Notes under the pieces: model-generated
The model's database searches: none
The model's input: only the letters and a program-made list of their open reading frames with translations
What the model was told of the DNA's origin: nothing
Assembly: GCA_000827495.1 (NCBI GenBank)
Contig: KN817528.1
Location: 248,001 to 312,000 of the forward strand
Direction of reading: 5' to 3'
Source: Hypholoma sublateritium FD-334 SS-4
Taxonomy: Eukaryota; Basidiomycota; Agaricomycetes; Agaricales; Strophariaceae
DNA: 64,000 nt
Position numbers and translations under genes: made by a program
Part shown: positions 10,230 through 22,002 of the stretch, one piece after another
Position numbering within the stretch: the first letter of the stretch is position 1
Layout: each line of letters starts with the position of its first letter

Positions 10230-12139
10230 TTAGAGCGCGGGATTCCATATGCTACGTCCGTCGACCTGGGTGTCCGGGATCGCGCTCGCCGCCTGCACCA
10301 CCGCGTCCGGGGCGAACTTCTCCCGCAGAACCGCGAGCTTGGACTTGTACTCGTCAACGCCGATGTACGCGCCGCACATCCGGCGCTTTCCGTCGAACGC
10401 AGAGCGGCCGTGCAGCACGCGGTGGTTATCGACCACTAATTAAAAAGTAACGGAAGAGTCAGCGGGAGTACGCGGGCAGCGCGTGCACATGTCTTACCGA
10501 CCGCGGTCCCGGGCTGCAGCTGCACCCAGTGTTCCGAGTCCGCGCTCGTCAGGCATCCGTTCCAAAGCCGAATGGCGTCGTACCTGGGCACATAAAACAC
10601 ATCGCATCAGCACCGCAGCCGCGAAAGAGGAACGCCGCATAGGCAGCGGCGGAGGCGGCAGACGCACCACTTCTCGACGAGATCTGGCGCGAGGTGGCGC
10701 ATGACGCTGCGGTCGTCGTTGTTCCAGCGCACCTGCGTGAGCTCGCCGGTGACGGGGTCGTGCCCCAGCACAGGGTACCCCGCCGCGGGCGACGGGCTAT
10801 ACAGGCACGTAGCCTCGCCGGCGGCGTGCGCAGGGACGGGCACGCTGGAGAGGAGCATATACGCCTCCGGGTGGAGCTCCTTCATTATGGAGGCGACGTA
10901 GAAGCCGTCGACGAGCAGGGTCGCGCCGCCTGAGCCGTCGGTGTGCGACAGGAGGTGGAACAGCTGGAGGCCGCATGGATCGGTCTGTGGACGAGCTTAG
11001 TGAACGGACGGAGCTGCAAGGTAAAATAGCGCACGAAGTATGTGTTGTCGGTGTGTGCGCCAAGGGCAAGGGTGGTATAAGCGGTGTCCCCCTTTGCTAG
11101 ATCGGAGGTGAAGTCCCAGAATTTTCCGTCTAGTTATTGCGGAACTTTGTTTAGGTGCATCTGAGAGGAGATTATGTGGTTACACACATTGAGTTTCTCG
11201 GATGAAACCAATCCGCTGCGCAAGCTCCTCTGTTGCCTCTGGAGTTACAGGTATGCCGGTCACAAAGGAAAAACCAAACTCGTGCTGGTAGACAAACAAA
11301 AAAAGGAGATAAGGACAATTATTCTTCAAAGTCGGGGGGCAGATAAACGTGCAATGTTCAGCAACCACTTGTACAGTCCACGATCGTTATCAGCCATGAT
11401 CTCCTCATAGACAACAGTTGGAGGTGCTTGTTGGATCTTGGATCCCCACAATATTTTGCTTGTAAAGTAATATGAAAATCAAATTCGATATTCGCAATCA
11501 AAGGAAAACTTACTCAGTAAACTCGGGCGGTCGTTTCAGTGGAGGATCATAAGAATTTCGTTGGAGCCATGACCATGGGTATACTGAAACATGAAGCTCC
11601 TTCGAGGGCCCTACAGCATTGTATGAATATCAACGGGTGTTCCGGAGTTCTTCGCAACAAACCTACAGGTTACTTCTAGTCCGTTTGCTTTGGCCTCGAC
11701 CTTTATAGGTGCGATATCTCTCGGAATCTGAGTGAATTTAGTGTTTTATCGACAACAGTGAATTTACGCCATGGCTTACATCGAAGGTATTGAATAGACG
11801 CTGCTTCGTGATGCTGTGGAAGCACTTCGAACACCGACAATGATCTCTCAGCCAGATGTTATGACTAGATACCCGTTCAGGCGTCAAAGCGACCACAACA
11901 ATACGAAAGGGTACGTACAAGCGAGACCATTCCCGTGTGCTCCATCCGATAGCCACTTGGCCGACATCCTGACTGACAATGGGCAAATCGTCGTGGGTGA
12001 CGTCCGGGAGGTGCTGGGAATGATCATGGTATGATGATACAGGGGCAGTCGCGGTGGCGATTGCAGCAGAGCGTGCCAGGTATGTGCTCAATGCTCTCTT
12101 CACCCCCCTGCAAGATCCCTGTACAGACAACGCAATCAA
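10230..12139 (-). CDS. epsilon-N-trimethyllysine dioxygenase (carnitine biosynthesis)
   Basis: An Fe(II)/2-oxoglutarate oxygenase that hydroxylates trimethyl-lysine, the first step to carnitine. Ten exons join in phase (minus strand): 12139-11919, 11864-11780, 11727-11667, 11610-11514, 11458-11353, 11284-11188, 11129-11035, 10984-10668, 10583-10498 and 10435-10230. They encode about 456 residues. The N-terminal zinc-type motif WLRDHCRCSKC...TKQRL sits at ~75-95. The catalytic HxD is in AHTDNTYF near 250, and the distal His is in VDNHRVLHGRSAF near 395. DPCGLQLFHLL and DGFYVAS are family blocks. The first ~40 residues are basic and Ala/Ser-rich, compatible with mitochondrial targeting. Gamma-butyrobetaine dioxygenase is the close paralogue; blocks such as FIRETQYGKFWDFTSDLA favour the trimethyllysine enzyme. 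Intron 11352-11285 appears to use a GC donor. Exon edges are my reading. Confidence 0.88.
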
Positions 12140-12567
12140 CGACCAAGCAGATTTTGCTCAATATTCCGGACGCACTGTAGAGCCTTCTGCCGGAAAGCTG
12201 GACCTTCGCGTGCATATAGCCCGCAGGTATGTGACCCTGTAGGTGTTCGTGAGCCGCGCCAAGGGGCGAGCAGCCGATGCCTTGAGCATTGTCGACGCGG
12301 ATTGCGGAAGAGGAAGACCGCTAGAGGACTCAGGACACGCCGAAGGTTTGCCGGACGAGCAGATTGCTACCGATCACATGTCCCTCTAACCCTAACCCCA
12401 TTGTGTAGTGGCACTGCTCTGAGCTCTCCCAGGCGCTCCTTGGGGATTCCATTGTGCCCCGAATTCCCATCTACTCACAAATGTTCACGTCCTAGGCATC
12501 TGCTCATTGTTCAATACACAGAACCATCTCCTTCTTCTTTCTCCCCGCCATCTAATTCGCATTCCTG
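12140..12567. promoter_or_regulatory. divergent promoter region with short telomere-type repeat
   Basis: This ~430-bp interval separates the start of the minus-strand dioxygenase gene from the plus-strand coiled-coil gene, so it must hold both promoters. It contains two and a bit CCCTAA units (12386-12399), a 'telobox'-like motif that in fungi can bind Myb/Tbf1-type factors. The motif is visible; the regulatory role is inference. Confidence 0.35.
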
Positions 12568-15500
12568 ATGAGCGCGGCGCCCCCCGACGGGGAGTACTTC
12601 GACCGTGACTACGCCGCCCAAAATCAGTGCGTTGCATTTCCTTCTTTCCGCATGCGGGCGCTGACATCAGAAAGGTATGCAACAAACTCGCCCGACACAT
12701 TCTATGGACAGGTTGTCGTCCAGCCGCCGACGCTCAGCCACTCGGACTCTGCAAACACCCCACCATCACAGGCGCCTACCTCTAAATCACGGCGCAGCGT
12801 CGTCAGGCCTTCCCAATCCGCCCAATCGCATTCTACACAATCTAAACACTACAGCAACGTCGACTCTTATGACCTGAACAGTTCGCGCGGGCCGTCGACG
12901 CAGGTCCGTAAGGAGCGCGAGCGCCAGTTAGCCAACACCCCGCGCGAGGCCCTTATCCAGCTTGCCATCCGGCGCGAGTACGAAAGCAAAAAGGCAAAGC
13001 AACTGCTCACCACTGCCGTACTTCAGCTGCAGGCTGCCCAGGATAATCTCGCGCGCGAGGAAGAGGCGCGCAGGAGGCTTGAAGAAGACAAGCATCTCGC
13101 CAGCTTAAAGACCACGCAGGCCATTATCAACGCCCAGACCGAGAGCATCAACGTCCAGCAGGAAATTGGCACATACAAATTGCAGGTTGAGAATCTGCAA
13201 CGCGAATTGTCAGTGGCTCTTTATCCTTCTGGTGTTGCTCTGACATATGCACGACAGACGACACGCACGAGATACTTGCCGCGCGATCGAGGCGCAGAGG
13301 GATGAGGCCGAGCGGGCGCTTGTCCGGAGCCGGACCAGTGCACGCCAAATGAAGGAGCAAAATGTCCTGCTACTCGCGCGCGAGGAAGGCCGCCGTGAAG
13401 GGTTCGAAGAAGGCCTGCGACAAGGCCGCATATCGCTCGAGGACGGCCAATCCACTCCGAAGCCGCGTAAAATCAAGCACGCACCTGCTCCTCCTCCGCC
13501 TCCGGGCCCTACTGCAGCGATGTTGCAAGAGGCAGAAAATGCCGCCGCTGCGTTGCGGAAGATTGACGAGGACGAAAAGCTGCGCATCAAGAAGCAGCTC
13601 GCGCATATCGAAATGGAACTCGACGCAGAACGGCAGAAGTCCAAGGATCTCCAGCGAAATGTTCTTCGCATGGAAGAGGAAATGAAGAAGAGCTACGGCG
13701 ACAGACAGAGAGTCGAACGCGAGCGAGAGAGCGAGAGGAGAGCGCGGAAGGACGTCGAGCGCGAGAAGGAGGTCATCAAGAGGCAAGAAGAGGCCAGGAT
13801 CAAAAGGTTGGAAGAAGACAAGGAACGTCTCCAGGAGGACCGCGACCGACAGCTAGAAGAGCTGCGAAGGGATAGAGAGAGGCTGGAGAAGGAGAAGCAA
13901 GCTGCAGTGGACATGGCGCGGAAAGAGGTCGACCTCGAGCGTGAGAGGATCAAGAGGCTCGAGGAAGATAGGGAACGCGAGCACGAGAGAGAGCGTCTCC
14001 GGGAAGAGCGCGATCATGAACGCGAAATAGAGAAGGATAAGGAGACAAGCGCAACTATCGCAGCAACTGCGGCGGCAGCAGCAGCAGCCGTTACAGCTGC
14101 TGTTGGCGCTGCCAAGAGCAGTAGCAGCAGCTACCGACAGGGTTCGTCTGTACGGGGCTCTTCTGTACGGGGCTCGTCTGAACGGGGCTCGCCCATGAAA
14201 TCGCCCAAGCTTTCGTACCTCCCGATGCCCGCCCCTCCCATGGTGCCAGGCCCTGGCATGCCCGTGCCCATGGTCATGCCCTCGGCGTCCGGCAGTGGCG
14301 GCGGCGTCCCCCGTGCCGCATCTTCTGGTTCACAGCGCGGATACGGCCGCGACCGGCGCATGTCGGTCGGCTCTTACTCCTCGATGACCTCAGGCCTGCC
14401 GCTCGACATGCTGCAGTTGCCCAGTGAAATGCGTGGCGGCGACCTTAGAGCCATTCCGGAGGACGCCAGCTTCCGCGGCGTGAGTCCGGTGCGCTCTATG
14501 AGCAGGGCAGGTGGCGGCCAGCAGCCGATGTGGGGGAACGCGACGTCGGACTTCTCTCGAGACGGTGGAGGCGGTGTGGAAGGCTGGCGATCGGGCGTTG
14601 GACCTGGCGTAAGTCTTTCATTTCCTACTGTGGGCGTGGTAGTAGCCTGCCTTTGTGATATATATAGCTCACAATATCTTTTCTTTTCCCCCATGTAGAA
14701 TCCGTACGGCAGCCAGGCGCCTATCTCCATGCCTCAGGCGCCGGGCGATGGCAGGGGATACCAGGGACCTATCAGCATGCCGCGCGCGCCAATGGACGAT
14801 ATCGCGTTTACGCCGTCGACGGTGCCGCGGGGGCAAGGAGACAGTGCCGGGTACCAAACACCGGCCGCGGGGTACCAAGGCGGCCCCATAAGCATGCCGC
14901 GCGCCCCCGGGGAGGCACCTGCGAGTTACCAGCCACCTATCTCGATGCCTACGGCTCCAGGAGAAGGTCCGTCTACTTACAAGCCGCCTGTGACCATGCC
15001 TACGGCACCGGGCGAAGGGCCAGCGACTTATAAGCCTCCCATTACTATGCCCACAGCGCCAGGAGAGGGCCCAGCGACGTACAAACCGCCGATCAGTATG
15101 CCCACGGCGCCAGGTGAGGGTCCGGCGACGTACAAACCGCCCATGACGATGCCCACGGCGCCAGGCGAGGAACCATCGACGTACAAACCCCCCATCAATA
15201 TGCCCACAGCACCAGGAGAGGGGCCGTCGACATACAAGCCGCCTATCAGCATGCCCACGGCACCAGGCGAAGGCCCAGCTACATACAGGCCGCCGATGTC
15301 GATGCCAACGGCGCCAGGCGAGGAACCCGCGACGTACAGGCCCCCTCCCACCGGGATGTCTGGCGCGCCAGGGGGCGACGGACCCGCACCCACGCTCACC
15401 ATGCCCCGCGCGCCGGGAGACGGACCGGAATATCACCCGCCGGCGGTCATGCAGCCGGCGCCAGGCGAAACGGGGTACCAGACGCCCATCACGATGCCCC

Positions 15501-17064
15501 GCGCTCCTGGGGACAATGGTCCAGCATACCAGCCGCCTGCGGGGTCGGCGTACACCCCAAGGTCGCACACGCCGTCGATCTCGATGCCGCGGGCACCAGG
15601 GGATGGGCCGGGATATGTTCCGCCTGCTTCGATGGGCCAAGGTCCAGGAGGAGGAGGGTACGCACCATCTGCTGGAATTACCATGCCCCGTGCGCCGATG
15701 GACGGCGCAAGTGGGGCGTACACCCCGCGAACACGCTCGTCGTCGATATCAATGCCGCGGGCTCCAGGAGAGGGCCCTGCATATGTACCGCCCACTGCGA
15801 CGTCGCAAGGCTCAGGAGGAGGGTATACACCATCTGGTAGTGTGACAATGCCCCGCGCGCCGATGGATGGCGCGGGCCCGGCGTACACTCCAAGAGCGCA
15901 CACGCCATTCCCCTCGCGCGCTCCCGCAGAAGACGTTGGCTTTGTGCCGCCTGTTATACCGAGGCCCCCCTCGTCGATTGGACAGCGAGGCTTCGGCGGC
16001 GGCGCTGGCGACTACTCCTCGAACAGAAACTTGCTCAGCCCACATACGTCCAGCAATGGCCTAACGCGTAGGCCATCGATCGGAAGCAACAGCTCTTACG
16101 ATATAATTGTCCATCCTCCTGTGCGTAATTCATCCTTTTTTATGCTTCTGGCTCGCATTTGTGGTTCATTGCCATACTTCGCCATCCACTGCCTTTCATA
16201 CATCGACATCTCTATTTGCACATAAACTAACTTTTGATTCCGACACAGTCGCGCCCTCCTTCGAGCTTGGACGAAAATCAGGATCGTGATCCCCATTATT
16301 ACCTCAGCCCGAACCACCAACCGGCCCCCCTTCCTCATTCACAACCGGTCATCCTACCCCATGCACAACCGGTTGTACTACCCGTACTTCCTCGCAGTCG
16401 CCGCGGCACCGACACTCAGCCCAACTCCCCCATGAACGCCCCATTCGGCCGCCTTCCAGACAATTTTATTCCTCAGACGCTGACGGACCACAATGGGGTG
16501 TCGACGCCCATCACCCACCCAGGCGTTCTCCCTGGGGGCCGCCCCATCATCTCGCGGCCGCCCTCCGCACAGGGTGGCGGCATGTACGGGAACCCGCTCG
16601 CCAACAGGGACCGCGACAACGACTCGCCGCCGGCGCTGGCGAACCGCTCGCCCTTCATCCCGCCTGCTTCGCTCGGGGGCCGGTCGCCGTTCATCCCGCC
16701 CGCCCCCCTCGGCGGCTCCGGCTTCGGCACGAGCTCACCGAACATAGGCGGGTGGGGCGTGCCCAGCCGCGCAGGGAGCCTCAGTGGTGGCGGGGGTGGC
16801 ATGACGCTCGGCTCGATGACGCGCGAGCTGTCAGGACAGCGCCCGCCAGTGTCGATCTATGGGCCGCCCGCGGGGGCCGGGGGCTTCTCGCCGAATGTTA
16901 GGAACAGCCCGGCGGTCATGTCGATGCCGGTGCCGACTGTACGGGACGACGAGGACGATGATGGGTTCGACCAAACGACACTGCATAATACGCGGTTGAA
17001 CACGATCGTTACGGTGCCCCCAGTTGTGGCACCGAAGAAGAAGAAGAAGGGGGGGAAACGGTAG
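12568..17064 (+). CDS. large coiled-coil and proline-repeat protein
   Basis: No function recognised. Five exons join in phase: 12568-12626, 12675-13208, 13258-14608, 14699-16120 and 16249-17064, giving 1393 residues. A disordered Ser-rich N-terminus is followed by a long Glu/Arg-rich coiled coil (about residues 110-455). Next come an alanine run, the short repeat GSSVRGSSVRGSS, and a Met/Pro-rich region. At residues ~730-865 a 17-residue unit (MPTAPGEGPATYKPPIS) is repeated about eight times, then looser MPRAPG repeats. The tail is acidic (DDEDDDG) and ends in a lysine-rich stretch KKKKKGGKR. Such a layout suits a scaffold or cytoskeletal adaptor, but that is inference. A first intron of 48 nt is in frame, so an unspliced form would also be open. 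The very long opposite-strand ORFs here are shadows of the repeats. Confidence 0.82.
14946..15345 (+). repeat. 51-bp coding minisatellite
   Basis: About eight tandem copies of a 51-bp unit encoding a 17-residue MPTAPGEG(P)xTYKPPxx repeat lie inside the preceding gene. Copies differ at synonymous sites and at a few residues (G/E at position 8, A/S, K/R), so the array is neither freshly expanded nor ancient. The unit length is a multiple of three, which keeps the frame open when copy number changes. Confidence 0.85.
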
Positions 17065-17891
17065 TATTGTTTTGGTGGGTTTGTATTGCATGTTCTGGAA
17101 GCCTTGATTGCTGGATTGTGTTTTGTTCGGATGGTTGTTTTCATTATACCTTCTGTTATGGGTGCTCTATTTTGTTTGTGTGTGCTAACTCCCAAAAGCA
17201 TTGTGTGTTTTGTATGTTCTAATTCATTTGCAACTGTTTGTGTACAAAGTGTTGCTAGATTTTCATTTGTGGATCTCCTGTTTGTTTTCGAAGTATGTAC
17301 ATTTGTAACAGTACTATACCCTCATGGCCAATGTTCTTCTTTCGGAATGCATTCGACCACGGACAATGTCCGACGGCCAATTGGATGGATAGTTAAGGTA
17401 GGGAATCAATCGCGGGCGTCTATGTCCGAAGAGATAAACATCTGGCCAGGCGCTTGTTTCTCTCATCAAAAAATATCACGGACCTCGATACCGAAAGGAA
17501 TAAATAAAGGTTTACAAATATATACATAATTCCAGACAACTACAGTAAAAGAAAGCAGAGATTTCAGGATTCTCCAGTGGCTAGTTTCGAACGTGTCCTA
17601 ATGTTATGCCGACATGTCCCTTTGTAAAGATGCTGATAAAACCATATTTGCCTAGAATTTTTTTTTCAGCTACGTGTTTACTGCGTCTCGCGCTCAAGGG
17701 TGTTAGTTGTGGGGCAGTTTGAGCAAGACAGTTGTAGAATCCTCTTGCAATAGAGCTAACATGATACGTGGAAGGAGGAGTTCGGAAAGTGAGGCCGGAA
17801 GCAATAATTCGGGGCATATCGGCCGAAATCGCCTGAGTCAATGATTCAAAAGTGCCAAAAAGTTTTGGACGAGACTCAACCTCTTACCACC
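17065..17891. other. intergenic, ILV5 promoter
   Basis: About 830 bases. The left half is T-rich, typical of a 3' untranslated region of the preceding gene. The right half precedes the ILV5 start. No supportable gene, RNA or repeat was seen; the ORFs here are small and of unlikely composition. Confidence 0.45.
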
Positions 17892-19385
17892 ATGGCCTCC
17901 TTCGCTCGCTCTGCCTCATCCTCTCTCCGCGCTGCCTCGCGTCGGGCCCCCGGCGCACTCGCAAAGACCGCACCTAAGGCTTCGTACTCTCTTTTCGCCA
18001 GAGCCGCCGCCGCCAAGGTCGCACACACCGCCCCTGCTCTGGTACATTTACTTAAAAACACTGTTTAGACCGAAAAAAACTTACTCTATCATCTTCAGGG
18101 AGCCCGCGGTGTCAAGACTCTTGACTTTGCCGGAACCAAGGAGGACGTTTACGAGCGCAGCGACTGGCCCCTGGCCAAGCTCCAGGACTACTTCAAGAAC
18201 GACACCCTCGCCCTCATCGGCTATGGCTCGCAAGGCCATGGACAGGGTTTGAACGCCCGCGACAACGGCCTCAACGTCATTGTCGGTGTCCGCAAGGGCG
18301 GTGAGAGCTGGAGACAGGCCATTGAGGATGGCTGGGTCCCCGGTGAGACCCTCTTCCCCATCGAGGAGGCCATCAACAAGGGCACCATCATCATGAACCT
18401 CCTCTCCGACGCAGCGCAGTCGCAGACATGGCCCACCATTGCCCCTCTCATTACCAAGGGCAAGACCCTCTACTTCTCCCACGGTTTCTCCGTTGTCTTC
18501 AAGGAGGACACCCACGTCATTCCTCCCACTGACGTCGATGTCATCCTCGTCGCCCCCAAGGGCTCTGGCCGCACCGTCCGCACTCTCTTCAAGGAGGGAC
18601 GCGGTATCAACTCGTCCGTCGCTGTCTGGCAAGACGTCAGCGGCCATGCTAAGGAGAAGGCCATTGCCCTGGGCGTCGCTGTCGGCTCTGGTTACATGTA
18701 CGAGACCACCTTTGAGAAGGAGGTCTACTCCGATCTCTACGGTGAACGTGGTGTTGTAAGTTCTTCTGCTATTTTACGTCTGAAACGATATTGACGCGTC
18801 CTTTCTGCCCTTGCAGCTCATGGGAGGAATTCGTACGTTCCTTTTGCCAAAATATTAGATTCGCTGGCTAATCATCTTCTTCCTCAGAGGGTATGTTCTT
18901 GGCTCAATACCAAGTCCTTCGCAAGAACGGCCACAGCCCTTCAGAGGCTTTCAACGAGACTGTTGAAGAGGCTACTCAATCCCTGTATCCCTTGATCGGT
19001 GCTAAGGGGTATGTGCATATACTCTTATCAAAGTTACATCCATCTTATGCAATTCCATAGAATGGACTACATGTACAATGCATGTTCCACAACCGCTCGT
19101 CGTGGTGCTCTTGACTGGGCCCCTATCTTCGAGAAGGCCAACTTGCCCGTGTTCGAGGCTCTCTACAAGAGCGTGAAGGATGGAACCGAGACTCGCAAGT
19201 CCCTCGAGTACAACGGTCGCTCGACCTACCGTGAGGATCTCCAGAAGGAACTCGACGAGATCAACAACCAGGAGATCTGGAGAGCTGGTATGTTTATCCG
19301 CCTAAATTATGCTACGCAGTCTAACTCTGGTACAGGCAAGGTTGTGCGGTCGCTGCGCCCTGACTACAAGCCCGAATCCGAGTAA
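17892..19385 (+). CDS. ILV5: ketol-acid reductoisomerase, mitochondrial
   Basis: Catalyses isomerisation and NADPH-dependent reduction of acetolactate and acetohydroxybutyrate in valine, leucine and isoleucine synthesis; mitochondrial in fungi. Six exons: 17892-18041, 18099-18755, 18817-18832, 18888-19008, 19061-19287 and 19336-19385, giving 406 residues, the usual fungal length. The start at 17892 has a CACCATGG context and opens a basic, Ala/Ser-rich transit peptide; the in-frame ATG at 17841 is weaker. The dinucleotide-binding loop is GYGSQGHGQGLN (~91-102), followed by the VGVRKGGESW signature. The C-terminal catalytic helices include YSDLYGERGVLMGGIQGMF and the MDYMYNACSTTARRGALDW block. 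Exon 3 is only 16 nt. Strong codon bias (C-ending codons) fits a highly expressed housekeeping gene. Confidence 0.96.
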
Positions 19386-20589
19386 ATCATGACGGGAGTC
19401 TGTTCATGCAAAAGTACTTAGTCGTACGGACCGTATCTATCAGCTAACTGTCTCATGCTCAATATGTAATATTATACCAACTATGACATCCATCTTTTAT
19501 GCTCTCAAGTGGACAATATCCATCGTTCATGCAACACATGCACGACGTAAGCGGTCGGTGAATGCAAGTTGAAGACGTGTTCGGACTTACATCACTGGTT
19601 GTCGTCCACGGACCACGGCAGAGAGACAGTATGACTCTTGCTTCTGTACAACTTCCGCATTACACCTCGATGCTCAGCGCTCGACTTGCACCCATCATAT
19701 CCATGTTAGGCGTAGACGAAAACAACTGCACATAGTGTCCCGCTGGACTCGGAAGGACATGCGATGTTGGAGTCGACTTGAGAGTAAAGCGCAAACTTCA
19801 GTTGCCTCCGGCGACCACGCGACTCCTCGGTGCTCAGGGCTACCAAGATCATCTGGCCACGGCAATTTGTGACGCACGTTCCCTCGCTGGCCAGCATTCA
19901 AGGACGTGGAAGCAGTACCATTGGAGAGCCGCAGAAGCTAGCAGAAGGCGGGCCCTTGATTGTGCTCCTCCGAACCGACCAGCAGAGTCTCGTACAGCTG
20001 CCCCTTTTCCGACACCGAGCACCCGCGTAAGAGGAGGGTACGCCAGGATTGGTCGGGCTCGAGAACTCGGGGAACTGGTCAGTTGCTTCTTTATTGTCCT
20101 CTTGCGCACGCGGCTCACCGCTTTTGCTTGTTGTATTCTTGTTGAAGTGTTTGCCGCGGCTGGTTGAACGCAGCCTGAACGCTTTGATCTAGATTACGCA
20201 CCATGTGCACCAAGCGTCTCGTACTTTGGTGCTTAATGATGATTCGTTAAGCTGGCTACGGAACTGAATGGCAAATCCAAGCAACACGGCCAACTTGGAA
20301 GATATGGCTTCCTTCGGGCTCGTACAGTGGACTTATAGAAGCATACCGGTGACACCATTGGTTGTACGCGGCTCAGGCTGGTACGCAAGCGTACAGCGCA
20401 CAATTGGGGGGTTGCTTTGTCCCTCCCAATTTCATAACCAATTGCTTAAGCGAAAGCGTAGTGCTTTCGAAGCCTGACTTCCTATTCGGGTGTATCTGTG
20501 CCACTCGCGGTCGTGCCACCGCTTGACTCGCATCTATAAAATGCACGGCAACTCTGGAAGAAAATCACCAAATACTTACCATTGCTCCT
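19386..20589. other. intergenic, no supported gene
   Basis: About 1.2 kb. ORFs of 60-130 residues overlap on both strands around 19695-20167, but none shows a family motif or splice-consistent extension. One plus-frame segment (19830-20030) has reasonable amino-acid composition and could be a decayed exon. Nothing firmer can be said. Confidence 0.35.
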
Positions 20590-22002
20590 ATGTCTTCCCC
20601 TGCACCTACTGCTTCTGCCCCTCGTGTCGTGTTCCACTACGGTGGTTACCCCATCGATCTCCAGGACTACCTTGACCTTTTCGATGACGTTTTCACCTCA
20701 GATTTCCCGCCGTGCTCTAGTCATGAGACAGTTCGACGCCTCTATTTTCTTCGCGAGGTCCTTGAAATGCTCCAACGGTCTACGGTCGATGCTACCTCTC
20801 CGTAAGCCCATCGCAAATTTATTGGCCATTTCAGCGTGCTAAATAAACATCCGCAGAACTGAGGTATTCAAAAACATCTTGACGTGAGTTAGTATGTTAG
20901 TTTTTTCATATATGTACTTACCCCCTTTAACAGCTCACTCGGCGTTCCTTTGGTTCCATCTGAGGGAGAAGAGGCTTCAGTCAAACCCACACGCCGCTTC
21001 GGGTCTTCTTTTGGCCTACGCGCCAGAGACCCACTGGAAGAGCCAACACAACTCGAGGCCTATGAGTACAGACCCCACCCGCACGACAGCAACGGCCGGG
21101 CACGCAGCCCGAGCCCCCCGCCGCCCGCCCCGCCAACCCTGTATCCCACCGACAAGCGCGTCGATTTCCCGGACGACACGAAACACTGGTACACCATCGA
21201 GCGTGCATACAGCAAGAGCATCGAAATAGAAGAGGCGCGCTATGAGGCCTTGCGCAGCGGCGAGCTTTGCCCGGTGATCGATCCCCCCACCTCGCGCGAG
21301 CAGGATTACAACGATCCCTTCCTCATTGTCGACACCCTCGAGGGAAAATGGGGTCTGCTCTCCAATCACGGGTACGAGTACCGCGCGAATTACGACGCGT
21401 GGATCTCTGAGGTGAACGAGCGGCGGCTCCGCGACGGGATCGAGGACCTCATTCCCGTCCGTGAGGGTTACAAGGTCATAGTGAACGACGAGGTCATGGC
21501 CCAGTTTGAGGCTATACAGCGCCGGATGCGGAAGAACAACAAGAAGGCAACGAAGCTTGCGAAGTCGCAGGGGAGGGCACACGCCAAGAAGGAAGCGGCT
21601 CGCGCTCGCGCGCTAAAGAAAGGCACTGGCGCCGAGAAGTTCGCTGTCGCACCGACGCTCAAGCGCATTCGCGAAGAAGATGAGGAGGAAGAGGACATCG
21701 AAAGCTCTCCGAAAAAGGCGCGCATCACAAAGGCAATGCCTGCTCGCTCTCCTTCCGCCGGGCGCCCGTCGTCCCCATCCTCCAAACTGAGCAGCAAGGT
21801 CTCCCGCAGATCGTTATCGCCAGATAGTGCTAGCACCACCCCACCCCCGACCACCGCTACATCCCACTTAGTTGGCTCCACAAAAACCTGCGACCCCGTC
21901 GTTTCGGCTACAGCGACGATCAAACCTACCCCGGACTCCACTGCCACTGCCAAATCGCACTCTCGTAGATCGCCTCGTCTCGCGAAGAATCTAACTCTAT
22001 AA
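20590..22002 (+). CDS. basic, low-complexity-tailed hypothetical protein
   Basis: Not recognised. Exons 20590-20801, 20857-20883 and 20934-22002 join in phase to 435 residues; exon 2 is only 27 nt. The N-terminal part has an ordered helical stretch (YPIDLQDYLDLFDDVF, VRRLYFLREVLEML). A middle block is rich in aromatic residues and charge (KHWYTIERAYSKS, EGKWGLLSNHGYEYRANY). From ~residue 245 it becomes Lys/Arg-rich with NLS-like SPKKAR and LKKG and an acidic EEDEEEEDIE run, ending in a Ser/Pro/Thr-rich tail with RRSPRLAK. This suggests a nuclear protein, an inference from composition only. An upstream 20582 ATG lies in another frame. Confidence 0.7.

Noticed and set aside
14669..15640. 323-residue minus-strand ORF and a 124-residue repeat ORF inside the coiled-coil gene
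   Set aside because: They are antisense shadows of the 51-bp coding repeat, which is open in several frames; the plus frame has introns and continuous homology-like structure.
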